A stretch of DNA of 64,000 bases, taken from contig CM055092.1 of the NCBI GenBank assembly GCA_029204225.1, forward strand, positions 100,618,200-100,682,199, written 5' to 3'. Positions 21,431-32,799 of the stretch are shown piece after piece. The position numbers and the translations under genes are program-made. The notes beneath the pieces were generated by a model, which searched no databases, was not told the origin of the DNA, and saw only the letters and a list, made by a program, of their open reading frames with translations. This DNA comes from Diphasiastrum complanatum (Eukaryota; Streptophyta; Lycopodiopsida; Lycopodiales; Lycopodiaceae). The stretch's first letter is position 1; each line of letters begins with the position of its first letter.

Positions 21431-23654
21431 TTTTTTGGCAAGGAAATGAGAAATCAACAAGTTTTCTAAGGGAATGCCATTGAAGAAATAGTTTCTTTTA
21501 AGTGAAAAAAATCTTCTAGAAGAATGGAATATACAACTTGAGCAAAATGGTTATGAGATATTAAACATTTGGAAAGTGTTGATGCTAGAACTCATATCTT
21601 GAAGAACAGGCTACACACACAGTCCCCATTTGCAAAATAAAATTAAGTCTTGGGATGTGGGGGTTTTCTAACCAAGTGAAAGAAAAAGTTCTAGTAGCTG
21701 GTTATTAATTACTTCTAGCTTGCTAGGATCCAAAACAAGTTCACTCAACATAGAGTTTTAGACATGCTCTATAGAAGCAAAGTGGCGTGTAGATTTAACT
21801 ATGACAATGCTTAGCTTTGGTGGCGTGGGCCTTTAAAGTTTTAGTAAATTTGCACAAGATTTGGTCATTTGCATTCGACTGCATCTGAAATTACATCATT
21901 GAAAAATAATGATCAAAGCAAACTTTTAGAGATTATTATGTGATCCAACTCTTGGGCTTTTATGATGTATTTGTACCTAGATACATGTGAGTTTAACTTT
22001 GCAAAGGCATGACAAGTAAAGACAAACTTGATTGGATTACACCGGGTGTCCTTTTGGGCAAAGTAAAACTTGTGACAACTGGCATTTCTCTTTAGTCACT
22101 TGAGAATGATTGGACAAAGTTGGAGCATGACCTACAAATTTTTCACAACATTTCCACTTCTTCAAAAAGGATGTCTGCTTTCAAAGGTCCCTTGGTACGG
22201 GACTGCCACAAAGACATGTAAACAATTGTACTTACAACAAACAAGGTAGGGAAAGTCACGGTTTAAACTGCTCATGATATTTTTCTACTTGGCTTTGGAG
22301 AAGGTATGGGCAGTTTGAGAAAAGTATGCAACACTTGAAAAGAAGGGTTCAATGAATCTTTAAGGAAAGACGCAAGGCCATATGGGCTATTTGGAAGTTA
22401 AGTCAATGAAACGTTAAAAGCATGACCTGATGCTACCACCTACATCATTAGGCATAAGGACATTGCCATGAAAAGTCATAAAAAGGCCATGTGGGCCACT
22501 TTAAGAAGGGTCTCAAAGTCAAGAGAGATACCACACATGAGCTACCAGGAAATAATGAGCTATAACAATTTCATGAGACTTTTTATCTACAACAAGAGAG
22601 GATGATCCATATATATCAGAGACACAGGCTCAACAACAAGTATTAGATATGCATGAAGAGCTTGAGCCTTGAGGAGGACAGAAGTTAGTCGTGACAATGG
22701 CATTGGTGAGTTGCTTTGAGCATGATGAATTGTCCAAGCTTCCAGCAAGTGGTGAGTTTCTCCAAAAAATTAGAATATTCTACCAAAAGGAAGTTGTGGA
22801 AGTGAACTAGCGAACTAATAAATGGAGGAACGGGGAAGGTTGGGGCCGATTGATTGGTCCAATTGCTGTTGAATTGGAGTGAGGATGAGTATGATCTCAG
22901 GGTCGGTTCCTGATCACCTAAGCTATTTGAACACGGTCGTTGAGCAATATAGTGAGCATGGACCTGAGTATACTTGAGCACTGAATGTGATGCACCACAT
23001 GAGATTGAGCCATGTGAATTACCAAGTGAACTTAAACCAGTTTTAGTATCAAAATCCACTCTTTCTTTGAGTCTTCACTTCTCAATCTAAACTTTATATA
23101 ACTTGCCGACATAACAACCTTGGACTTAAAATCGTAATTGATGAAGCACCCTAAACACTAGAAGGCACCCCTACCACTCAAGGAGAATATATGCCAATAA
23201 CAGACCTAGGGCCTACTTCTTTGTTCCGCAAGAACTTAAAGCTGTGCATAATGACATAAGAATATGCCATTTATGATGCAACCCTCATACGCATGCATTG
23301 ATACATAACTTGAGTAGGCCTTGTAACAATATTTTATAATGAAACTTCAATATCATAGGCTTGGCTCCACACTTATGACTCTTTGACAGAAACCAAGTAA
23401 TCTTTATGAGAATACCCAGTGGAAGTTAGGGATACCATAGAATAAAATCAATTCAATGACAACAAGATAATTATGTAAATGAGATGGGATCTAAACTGCA
23501 TGCTCGAGAAGCTAACTCTGCTATGTAAAAGCTATGATCTTGTTACTGAAAATCAGTCTGAAGAAAGAATTGATGCATGAAAGCATCTACAATGTATGTC
23601 TTTAATTCACTTGATACATATAATTGATTACAATGATCAACTATATGGCTTTTG
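21431..23654. other. Unassigned decayed sequence
   Basis: No open frame with a recognisable domain. It is A/T-rich with no LTR pair found. The first few hundred bases may be the tail of gypsy D. Confidence 0.4.
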
Positions 23655-23803
23655 TCAATAAGTCGGGTAAGTCGACAAGTCGAACCTCCCAATAAGTCGG
23701 ACGAGTCGACTAGTCGAGAGAGTCGATAACTTGGGCTCCCCCGATATGTCGGCCAAGTTGGGCTTCCTCAATAAATTGGCCAAGCTCGATAAGTCGAGTC
23801 ATT
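23655..23803. repeat. AAGTCG-rich local repeat
   Basis: About a dozen variants of AAGTCG or GAGTCGA occur within 150 bases, spaced roughly 8-20 bases apart. CpG content is high compared with the flanks. Confidence 0.5.
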
Positions 23804-25091
23804 CTCTTGCATGTCTTCAGTGATAGAGTAATTACACAAACTATGCGACAGTGCATGTGAAATTGCAGCGATATGAATGGAACTAGATTAACATGGGATT
23901 TAGGAAAGTAGAGGAGATAAATCCAACAATATGTGCTCCCCATTCACTATATTTTTATTACCTTCCAAACATTTCACAAAGTGCGCATAAGAAATCTTTT
24001 TCGAAAGAATCGGCGTACCGTGCAACGTAGCATGAATCAACATAAACAATTTCTATGAATGAACACATCATTCATGATCTTATTGAAACCAACAAAAAAT
24101 ACATTATGAAGACATTTCCATTTCCTTGACTTCATATTCAATGTAAGTTTACAAGGAAAACATGCTTTGCTATCTATTAAGGCATCACACTCAACTAGTA
24201 TTGCCTTAATCCACCTTTGAGATACAAAAATCTCTTCAAAGCAAAATAGTTCTTCATAAGATTTCATGAGAGCATAAATGAAACTATTTTCATTTTGTGA
24301 TTGCTCCTCCTTAATCTTTCTTGGTTTCTCTTGGATCATAACAATAAATTTGAACTTTTCTAAAGTTCTAAGCAACAGAAATATACTGCTCGATGTGCTT
24401 CCCAAAAATCACCTGATTCTCATCTAGCGACACAATAAGCCTTGCGTTGAGGGTTGCTACTCTACAATTTTTTATAATGGGAGGAAAAACGATGGCACAT
24501 GGTTGCCCGTGAATATCATAAGGCTTCTTGGGTATTGATGCATCCATGATGAGAGGGGCCTCCACCAAAAGAAAAAGGCCAAGTATACATATAGATCTTA
24601 TTGAAAAGGTCGGATTGTTGATTTCAAGTATCTCCAAGAGGACAAATCATTTCAAAGGTGCTTAATCAACATGTTGATATGCATTCAGAACTTAATGTGG
24701 AGGTTGTAAATCCACATGATTTTCGAAAATGTAATTGTAAGTATCTTAATCTTTTGGGCTACTTGTCATTTTTTAACATGTAGTTCTATCTATGAATGGG
24801 TACTTATTATGATTATGTATTGTAGATCTATATCCATCAAATATACATGAACGGGAATCTATAACCTCCCTTTCAGGAAGTATAGATGTCATCCATTCAG
24901 AAATTGGTAAATTGCAATACAGGGGACGAACGACAAAAGAACTTGCAGATTATGGAATATTTTTTATGATGCTACGCATATTCCAGACTTAAATGGAAGA
25001 ATAGGAAAACTAGAGTGTATACCTTTACTAGTTTTCAAGATAATGAGTATTTCACTCAATGACAATATATTAAAGTCTTTTCATTCCAAAC
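23804..25091. other. Unassigned sequence left of copia-3
   Basis: A minus frame at 24037-24405 has SQRWIKAILVECDALI, weakly like the copia segment before reverse transcriptase (WxxAMxxExxAL). I cannot confirm it. The last 250 bases on the + strand have a frame with SGSIDVIHSEIGKL and YRGRTTKELADYG. It looks coding and may continue beyond copia-3 at 33413, so copia-3 may have inserted into a coding region. Confidence 0.4.
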
Positions 25092-25703
25092 TGTTGAATT
25101 CACACGTGTGGGACACCCTACACATGTACTTTTGATCTCCTAATCCCAATAATACCATAAAGATCAGACTAGCATTGATTGACAATAGGAAAGCTGATCA
25201 TACAAGAAATATTATTGTGTTACAAGCAAGATCTATCAACAAAACATGAAACTAAGCACAATAAATGCCTCAACTCGGCTAGAGGGAGAAAATGAAAGTA
25301 CAAACTCGAGTAGAGAGAGAGGGCACAAAAAGATTAGTCTCCAAATTTGTATTACACACAAATTTCATCATTTTCTCAATGAGAGTACATCACATATATA
25401 TAGATCCATGGACTCTCCTCCTATTTTGAGTTAAATTGGAGTTGTGAATCCACCTCTCAAGCTATCTAGACTTATTCAAGCCACCTCAATATGTCTTATT
25501 GTGCCACCTAGTCTTTTCATGCATTAAATGTGGCATGCAAAGTACAAATGACAATTCTTATGGTAGCTCGAGTTTCTACTTCTACCTACCTTGAATATTC
25601 TATTCTAAGATGGGTCTTTACTAAGCCAAAAGAGCTTAATTCATCTTTGGCATTTTTAGGACCCCTACTTACAACATTAGATAGATTTTTCCAATATTTT
25701 GAC
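25092..25703 (-). repeat. Copia-3 3' LTR
   Basis: Begins TGTTGAATTCACACGTGTG and ends CAATATTTTGACA. It is followed by CTCCTTCT, the complement of a polypurine tract. CACACGTGTG is at 25101-25110. About 612 bp. Confidence 0.9.
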
Positions 25704-25722
25704 ACTCCTTCTAAAAATGTAT

Positions 25723-26031
25723 CTAATGTGGATCAAGCATTGATCTTGAGATAAGACCAAGATTAGATCTATGCTTTGAGAAGGCACTTTTGCAAAGTGT
25801 CTTTGTGAGAAGATCAGCAATACATGAAGATGTGTCGACATGTTCCAAGTTGATTTCACCTCCAATGAGCTTTTCCCTTACAAAATGGTGTGCCACTTCT
25901 ATATGCTTGCTTCTTGCACGAAAAATAGGATTGTTTGCAAGAGCTTGGGCCGATATGTTGTCACATTTGATCAAGGGAAGATCATCCTCTTTGATGCACT
26001 TTAGCTCCATGATTAACCTCTTGATAAACAA
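25723..26031 (-). pseudogene. Copia-3 RNase H C-terminal part
   Basis: The frame has KCDNISAQALANNP, then FRARSKHIEVAHHFVREKL and ADLLTKTL, the conserved end of copia RNase H. It is joined directly to the protease region at 26032 with a TAA at the junction, and remains in the same frame across it. Confidence 0.85.
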
Positions 26032-26829
26032 TTACCCAACACTAATAAGATTTTTTGTTAACTTAGGAACAAAAAGTACTTTAGACAGAGAAAGAACTTT
26101 TGATGAAGAAAGCTTTAAGGGAATGGTCCCTATGCCTTCAATAGCACACTCATGATCATTTGCTGTGTAGATGGACTTCTTGGATCCTTCATAAGGTGAC
26201 ATGGATGAAAAAGAATGCTTGGAGGTACACATATGTGAGGAAGCTCCACTGTCAATGTACCACGAACCATCCTTCTTGAAAGATGATGAAGAGAAACTCG
26301 AGACCATAAGAGATCCCTCTCCATCACTTGCATGAGCATCTTTCTGCTCTTCATTAGAAATGTTGGCTTGCTTGAATTGACTCTTCTTTTTGACACAATT
26401 GGTGGCATAATGCCCCTTCTTGCCACAAAAGAAACACTTAATGTTTTTCTTCTTCTTCTTGGATATGGAAGCTTGAGAGGACCCATCCTCTTCTCCTTTC
26501 TCCTTGAAAATAAGATTGTTCTTGCTTGAAGAGGGTTGATGTTGATTCTTACTTCTTGTCTTGTGCTTGTCTTTGGTAAAGAGAGCTTTACCATCAATGT
26601 TGAGAGACAGTCTTTCCATTTTCAAGAGTTTATACTCTTGTCTTGATTCTTCAGAAATGAGCACACTTTGGAGTGCTTCCAAACTTGGTAGCTCCTCCTT
26701 AATGGCATAACTCTGAACAAGGTTGTCATATTCCTCCTTTAACCCATTAAGTATGACTTGAACAAGTTCATTTTGGTTGACGGAGTCTCCTATGCATGAC
26801 AATTCTCTATGGAGGTCTTTAACTCTCAT
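26032..26829 (-). pseudogene. Copia-3 gag C-terminal part, zinc knuckle and protease
   Basis: On the minus strand: gag tail VKDLHRELSCIGDSV, zinc knuckle CFFCGKKGHYATNC, protease WYIDSGASSHMC and the following FVPKLTKNLISVG, all as in copia-1. After NLISVG the ORF meets TAA, and the next sequence is RNase H. Roughly the whole of integrase and reverse transcriptase has been lost. Confidence 0.88.
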
Positions 26830-26855
26830 TACATAAGCTGAAGCACATTCATCAC

Positions 26856-27281
26856 TTATTTGTACACTTTGAAAAATTTGGTTCTTAGTGTTAGAAGTCT
26901 ACAAGTATTCTTTGCCTCATAGATGGACTTGAGAGTATCCCAAGCATCTTTGGCATTAGTACAAGCACCAATTTCTCTTAAGATGTCATTTGAGACATTC
27001 ATCTTAATATAATACAGAGCCATCCTAGCTCTCTTTTTGTACTTTGGAATTTCTTGAGGAATTTGTGGTTCTTCTTCAATTTCAAGTACAATATCAATCA
27101 CATCTTGTAGTATTAAGATAGATTCCATCCTAACCTTCCAAATTGAGTAATTGGAGGTTGACAATCTTTCACTTGCTTCTAATAGAAAGACACCCATTGA
27201 AGTCATAAAGAATGATGGAAATAAAAAAAGATGGATGAAAAATTTGCTTATCTTCTCACTATAGGAACCAATCAAGGGCAA
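26856..27281 (-). pseudogene. Copia-3 gag N-terminal part
   Basis: Frame with EASERLSTSNYSIWKVRMES, IKMNVSNDILREIG and AWDTLKSIYEAK, matching copia-1 gag closely. A frameshift near 26850 separates it from the rest of gag. Confidence 0.88.
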
Positions 27282-27746
27282 AAAACCAAATCCTATATAA
27301 GACTAAGCAAAAAATTGTAAGATAGATCTCACTAGCTTGACAATCTCTCTAAGACAAGATTTAAATCATCAAAAAAGAGGAAGTATGGCAAAAGTTATGG
27401 TTCTCTGACTTTCACACGTGTGAAATACTCCAAAAATGTCAAATTGACTCAAATACAATATTTTTTTTTGTGATCATTCAAGCAATAAATGACATGTACT
27501 CACGATTTGCCACAGGTCTAGGCGCCCTACCTATGACTCTTCAAAAGCTTATAACTTTTGATTGGCTTATCTAACTGTCATGATTCAAATTGCATCAAAT
27601 TCTACACGTTTCTAGCTTTCTAGTGGGCTAATTTGCATGAAAATTGGATCTAAGGTGAGAGAGAACCACCAAACTGAAAATGGGTGGATTTCACACGTGC
27701 CAGCACCTGAAATTCCGTACAGTACCTGATTTGGACCATTCAAAGT
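27282..27746 (-). other. Copia-3 leader, left part
   Basis: Untranslated leader between gag and the nested element. It contains TTCACACGTGTGAA at 27411-27424 and TTCACACGTGCC near 27690. The leader resumes at 32656. Confidence 0.7.
27742..27746. repeat. Target site duplication (AAAGT), left, of the nested LTR element
   Basis: AAAGT directly precedes TGTTGTAAAG and is repeated at 32656-32660 after the right LTR. Confidence 0.93.
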
Positions 27747-28974
27747 TGTTGTAAAGCTACCTTTACAAGCTTTACTTCCGGTGCCATTGGCGCCAGCAGC
27801 GCCCCTGCTGCTCCCGGCGCCAACGGAGCCGGCGCCGCTCCCGGCGCCACTGTGACCAGAATCCAGCCGGCGCCAAGTTTCTATGGCTGAAAATCTTTGA
27901 TCGGTTCTAGCGAAGTCCAGAGAGCTCAGATCGATGTGCAATCACCTCACACGATCTAGGCATGATTAAAGGAAGCCTGAGGATCAATAAAATCTAGAGA
28001 GAGAAAATGACTTTCTAGAAAGAGAAAATCCTAGAGAGAGAAAAACGTGCTTTACCAGCTTGGGTAGAGTGCTTGGTATGAGGGGGGGGTGCCGAATCAC
28101 ACCAATACTATAGGGGAGTGCGGGTTGCGACTCAGGGCGAGCTCCAACCAAGTCTCAGCCTCCCTTGCTGGAATGTTGTCATGGCTCTCGCCTTGGCATG
28201 CTAGCGCCCCGGAGACTAGGGTCGGTCACACACTTGAAATGTAACCTTCTCAGATTTATCAATAAAGTGGGATTTTCCTCAAATTGACTCTGATTACCTT
28301 CTGGGTTTCAGTGTTCGGTAAAAGCGCCAGTTGTAAGGCCGCTTTCAAAATTTTTAACTTGGCACATAGCTGAGGGTCGTATCCCGGGACGCCAGCGGTA
28401 TGCCGTCGGGACCATTCGGTCCGTGGCGCCAGCGGTATGCTGTCAGGACCATTTGGTCCAGGAACTGGTTGTTTCCATATCTGTCGTGACTTGTGGTTCT
28501 GAGTGTTCCTTGCATGAACGTGAATGGGTTAAGCTCTTGGGGAACGGGCTCTAACCTGTCGGCTGAGTTGGATGGCTTGCTTGGGTGGATGTTACCTGTT
28601 TATGGCTGTCCAGTCTGGCGTGGCGCCAGGTTGGCTTCCAGCGCTCGTGACGAAGCTATCAGTTGGTTAAGTCTGATGTAAGTCAGACCGCTTGCTTGGA
28701 ATGGATGTTACTCGTTTGTAACGAAGCTTCGAGTTGGTTAAGTTTGATGTATGTCGGGCGGCTTGCTTGGAGGGAAGTCACCCACGTCGGGACCCCCGAT
28801 CTGGCATGGCGCCAGGTTGGATCTCAATGTTGGTTTGCGGAACTTCAAGTTGGTTAAGTCTGATCGTTGTTGGCGAGTTGGCTGCTTGTATGTCAAGTGG
28901 GTTTGGATGGCAAGAGTTGAAGGCAAGGAAGCTAAGTCGTGGTTCCCGGCTCCCTTTGGGATGCCTGCGCTACA
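27747..28974 (+). repeat. Nested element 5' LTR (1228 bp)
   Basis: Starts TGTTGTAAAGCTACC and ends GATGCCTGCGCTACA. It holds a cluster of GGCGCC hexamers at about 27785-27880, two tandem GGACCATTYGGTCC palindromes (28410-28465) and three degenerate GTTGGTTAAGT units (28650-28860). Compared with the 3' LTR it has an extra block of about 160 bp at 27825-27985 and lacks an 18-21 bp GGCGCC-containing insert. Confidence 0.95.
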
Positions 28975-28976
28975 TG

Positions 28977-28990
28977 TGGTATCAGAGCCG
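28977..28990 (+). other. Nested element primer binding site
   Basis: TGGTATCAGAGCCG, two bases after the 5' LTR, is the initiator tRNA-Met type. Confidence 0.95.
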
Positions 28991-29064
28991 ACTGGCCGGT
29001 CAGCTATGTGGATCTCACGGAAATGGCCACGGTTTGGGGTTCATCAAGACAACTGTTGTGCAAG

Positions 29065-29450
29065 GTGCTGCCCACAGTGTAAGCACGGGTGCGTCCACGG
29101 TCGGGGTGGTCGACAGAACGGGGGACTTGATGAGTCAAGGTGCTGCCCTTGAGGTGTAAGCACGGTCAGTTCTCGCGGTTCGGGCCTGGCGCTGTCTGCA
29201 CGTAGGACGGATGAGGCAAAGTGCTGCCTAGGGAGGCGAAAGCACGGTCTGTACCTTGTGGGGTGCGGGGCGACATATTCGAACTGTACGGGTTAACCAT
29301 TGATACAGAGATGCTGCTCGAATTCGGGTGTAAAGCACGGGTGGTTAGCTGCCGGTGCGGGATAGCTGCCGATCGTTTAGCTATAAGGGCTATCGACCAA
29401 AAAGTGGTGGGGCGTGACTGAGGCAATGTGCTGCTTAATGGTGAAAGCAC
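29065..29450 (+). repeat. Five spaced GTGCT...AGCAC stem-loop motifs
   Basis: Five copies of a GTGCTGC..., 10-20 bases, ...AAGCACGG pattern lie at 29065-29086, 29140-29163, 29221-29245, 29311-29338 (first base changed to A) and 29428-29450. GTGCT can pair with AGCAC in four of five, and partly in the other. Spacing grows from 75 to 117 bases. The position just after the primer site suggests a leader function such as RNA packaging or dimerisation; that is inference. Confidence 0.7.
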
Positions 29451-29726
29451 GGATAGTTGGAGGGGTGTCCTATGTGGGCTGATTCCGTGATCGATTTGCA
29501 TGGGCGCGGCCAGGCAAAGGTCCGTTGGCAGGACCATCTCAAAGGGGGACCTTGCCTTTGTTACTTGTTAGTAAACCTGCCTGAGTGTCTTACTTGTACG
29601 TATTCGTGGTGAGTCTTAGTACTCGTGCTTTGCCTGGTTTGCATGATTGCTTGTGATACAAGGAGCTGATGGCTCGAGAAGGAACCTTTTTTTTTGAAGG
29701 CTGATACCATCAAACAAAGAGGACTA
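29451..29726 (+). other. Nested element internal sequence, no gene seen
   Basis: No recognisable coding domain; short frames on both strands look like chance. Confidence 0.5.
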
Positions 29727-30228
29727 CAGAATCTGTGGGGCGGATTTGAAGTTCAAGTACTCACACGTGAACGACAACGAAACGACTCAATGTTTGCAAA
29801 GGATGGATGGCTAGCCTGTTTCTTGGGTTAGTTTCATTTGCGACAACGCCCACCAGACGCAAGCAGGAAGTCAAAAGTTGGAAAGGGCCATTTCAGGGGA
29901 GATCTTCCATGGAGCAGTTGGTCTTCATTTTGGGACGGCCACCTTCGGAACTGAAACTCACTGAGCATGGGTGATATCCAGAATCTGTGCGGCGGATTTG
30001 CAGTTCAAGTACTCGCACGTGAACGACAACGAAATGACTCAATGTTTGCAAAGGATGGATGACTAGCCTGTTTCTTGGGTTAGTTTCATTTGCGACAACG
30101 CCCACCAGACGCAAGCAGGAAGTCAAAAGTTGGAAAGGGCAATTTCAGGGGAGATCTTCTATAGCAGTTGGTCTTCATTTTGGGACGGCCACCTTCGGAA
30201 CTGAAACTCACTGAGCATGGGTGATATC
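29727..30228 (+). repeat. Tandem duplication, two units of about 250 bp
   Basis: Unit 1 is 29727-29978 and unit 2 is 29979-30228, both starting CAGAATCTGTG and ending GGGTGATATC. They differ at about ten positions by eye. Each contains a CACGTGAACGACAACG phrase. Confidence 0.9.
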
Positions 30229-31549
30229 CAGTATTAGTTGGGTTTTTTCCTCAAAGGGGAAAAGACTAGGATCCTCTTCAGAGATTGGCAACAAGTTGGA
30301 TCGAGCCATAATCCTAGCAGATGGGAAGCAAAGTGTTGGAAAGGCTTTTTGTCCGAAGAACTCTACTCTAAAGTCCGATCAGCTGATTTATTAAGTGGAG
30401 GGGAACTATCACACACACCTCTCTCTTGGGGCAAATTTTGAATTAAAGTTGATCAAAATGGGGGCAAATTCAAGGTGACCTAGCCATACTCACACGAGGA
30501 GACTGACGAACTTTGGACCTAATAAGTTGACAAGTTTTTGTTGTGGAAAGGAAAGTTTGTTATAGGCTTTCTCTGGACCAGCAATGATGAGGAAACATAT
30601 GAGTACGCTGGCTTGTGTTACGCGTAAGGCAGCTGATCAATGAAGGAACTGAGAAAGTTGAGTCTTGCATGAGAGACTTGGTATTTCGAACGGACGCTAA
30701 GGGACAGTTCGCGTTGAGATCGGATTAGTGCAAACTCTGGGTGCATGTTTCTGATTCAAAGAGAGCTACTTGAAGCCAAGCTCGATGTACACTTCTTGTT
30801 TTGACTGTGAGGCAACTAACCAGTGATGGAATTGTGAAAGTCAAGTTTTGCGCGACGGACATGGTGCTTCAAACAAACGCGAAGAGATAGTTCGGATGTG
30901 GATCAAACTGGTGCGACCTTTTGGCTTTCCACGAGGTCAATGGTTACATTTGGGCTGATTCAAAGAGCTACTTCAAGCTAAGTGAGAGGTGCATTGCGGA
31001 GTACTCAATCTTTGCCTACCTTAAAGAGCCAAGATGGAAAAGTATCAAGATCAGGCTGGGACAAGGAGAGAAATCAAGGTGCAGGAGCAACAAGGCACGA
31101 AGTGGACCATAAAGTGTGCAATCAAACGATAAATCCTTCGGCTCAGGGAGCCTTGATACCAGTGCGGAACTGAACAAATCTGGAGCTCAGGGAGCTCAAC
31201 ACAAAGTGCATCAAGGACAAATCAGAAGCTCAAAGGAGTTCCAAAGTCGAAAGTCAGAAGCGACAGGGGCGAACATTTCAAAGAAAGGCCTCTGTCACCA
31301 GTTAATAAGGTTCTCGGGTTTTACGAAAGCGATATCAAATCTACGCTTTTCCCAGACAAAGATATATTTTCAAGTTATGTAATTTTTCAGTACAAAGAGC
31401 TGAGCCTCCGACTTGTGGTGTGCCAGTTTCAATGTTAATAAAAAGTGGCCAGTAAATTGAGTACTATGCCAAGTAGCTTAAATGTATAGTTATTTTAATT
31501 GGGAGACACCTTTACTTTAATCTGACATCTGATGAGGACATCAGATTTT
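30229..31549 (+). other. Nested element internal sequence with about 190-bp degenerate repeats
   Basis: Two divergent units at about 30620-30790 and 30810-31000 share phrases GATTCAAAGAG, GCTACTT and AAGCYAAG. No open frame carries a known domain. The stretch ends at the polypurine tract. Confidence 0.5.
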
Positions 31550-31565
31550 ATAAAGGTGGGGTGGA
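31550..31565 (+). other. Nested element polypurine tract
   Basis: AAAGGTGGGGTGGA lies directly before the 3' LTR. Confidence 0.85.
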
Positions 31566-32655
31566 TGTTGTAAAGCTACCTTTACAAGCTTTACTTCCGG
31601 TGCCATCGGCGCCAGCTATGTCCCCGGCGCCAGCAGCGCCCCTGCTGCTCCCGGCGCCAACGGATTCAATAAAATCTAGAGAGAGAAAATGACTTTCTAG
31701 AAAGAGAAAATCCTAGAGAGAGAAAAACGTGCTTTACCAGCTTGGGTAGAGTGCTTGGTATGAGGGGGGGTGCCGAATCACACCAATACTATAGGGGAGT
31801 GCGGGTTGCGACTCAGGGCGAGCTCCAACCAAGTCTCAGCCTCCCTTGCTGGAATGTTGTCATGGCTCTCGCCTTGGCATGCTAGCGCCCCAGAGACTAG
31901 GGTCGGTCACACACTTGAAATGTAACCTTCTCAAATTTATCAATAAAGTGGGATTTTCCTCAAACTGACTCTGATTACCTTCTGGGTTTCAATGTTCGGT
32001 AAAAGCGCCAGTTGTAAGGCCGCTTTCAAAATTTTTAACTTGGCACATAGCTGAGGGTCGTATCCCGGGACGCCAGCGGTATGCCGTCGGGACCATTCGG
32101 TCCGTGGCGCCAGCGGTATGCTGTCAAGACCATTTGGTCCAGGAACTGGTTGTTTCCATATCTGTCGCGGCTTGTGGTTCTGAGTGTTCCTTGCATGAAC
32201 GTGAATGGGTTAAGCTCTTGGGTAACGGGCTCTAACCTGTCGGCTGAGTTGGATGGCTTGCTTGGGTGGATGTTACCTGTTTATGGCTGTCCAGTCTGGC
32301 GTGGCGCCAGGTTGGCTTCCAGCGCTCGTGACGAAGCTATCAGTTGGTTAAGTCTGATGTAAGTCAGACCGCTTGCTTGGAATGGATGTTACTCGTTTGT
32401 AACGAAGCTTCAAGTTGGTTAAGTTTGATGTATGTCGGGCGGCTTGCTTGGAGGGAAGTCACCCACGTCGGGACCCCCGATCTGGCATGGCGCCAGGTTG
32501 GATCTCAATGTTGGTTTGCGGAACTTCAAGTTGGTTAAGTCTGATCGTTGTTGGCGAGTTGGCTGCTTGTATGTCAAGTGGGTTTGGATGGCAAGAGTTG
32601 AAGGCAAGGAAGCTAAGTCGTGGTTCCCGGCTCCCTTTGGGATGCCTGCGCTACA
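31566..32655 (+). repeat. Nested element 3' LTR (1090 bp)
   Basis: Same ends as the 5' LTR. It lacks the block of about 160 bp and has one short GGCGCC-containing insertion near 31615-31640. Otherwise only scattered substitutions are seen. Confidence 0.95.
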
Positions 32656-32787
32656 AAAGTGGTTTGAAGCTCTAAATCACCAGAAAATCGCAAACTAGCT
32701 AGAAAGTAGAATCTAGACAATTCCTAGCTTGAAATCTGATCAAATTTGCAAACTTTTTGATTAGATTTGCTTGTAAATCTTAGATAG
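32656..32787 (-). other. Copia-3 leader, right part, with target duplication at its start
   Basis: Begins with AAAGT (32656-32660), the second target duplication copy, then continues the copia-3 leader up to its primer site. Confidence 0.8.
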
Positions 32788-32799
32788 GCTTTGATACCA
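32788..32799 (-). other. Copia-3 primer binding site
   Basis: GCTTTGATACCA is the reverse complement of TGGTATCAAAGC, one base from the initiator tRNA-Met site. It abuts the LTR. Confidence 0.88.

Larger units (their letters stand above)
27747..32655 (+). mobile_element. Non-autonomous LTR retrotransposon without gag or pol
   Basis: Two LTRs (27747-28974 and 31566-32655), AAAGT target duplications, primer site and polypurine tract define a complete element on the + strand. The internal part (about 2.6 kb) has no frame with gag, protease, integrase, reverse transcriptase or RNase H motifs. It fits the large non-autonomous (LARD-like) class and must depend on proteins from another element. LTRs are nearly identical outside a few indels, so the insertion is recent compared with its host copia-3. 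It is GC-richer than its surroundings. Confidence 0.92.

Noticed and set aside
24037-24405. Copia pre-reverse-transcriptase segment (QRWIKAILVECDALI)
   Set aside because: Only a dozen residues resemble the family and nothing beside them does; kept as a weak note only.
27780-27900. CpG-island promoter of a host gene at the GGCGCC cluster
   Set aside because: It is inside both LTRs of the nested element and so belongs to the element.
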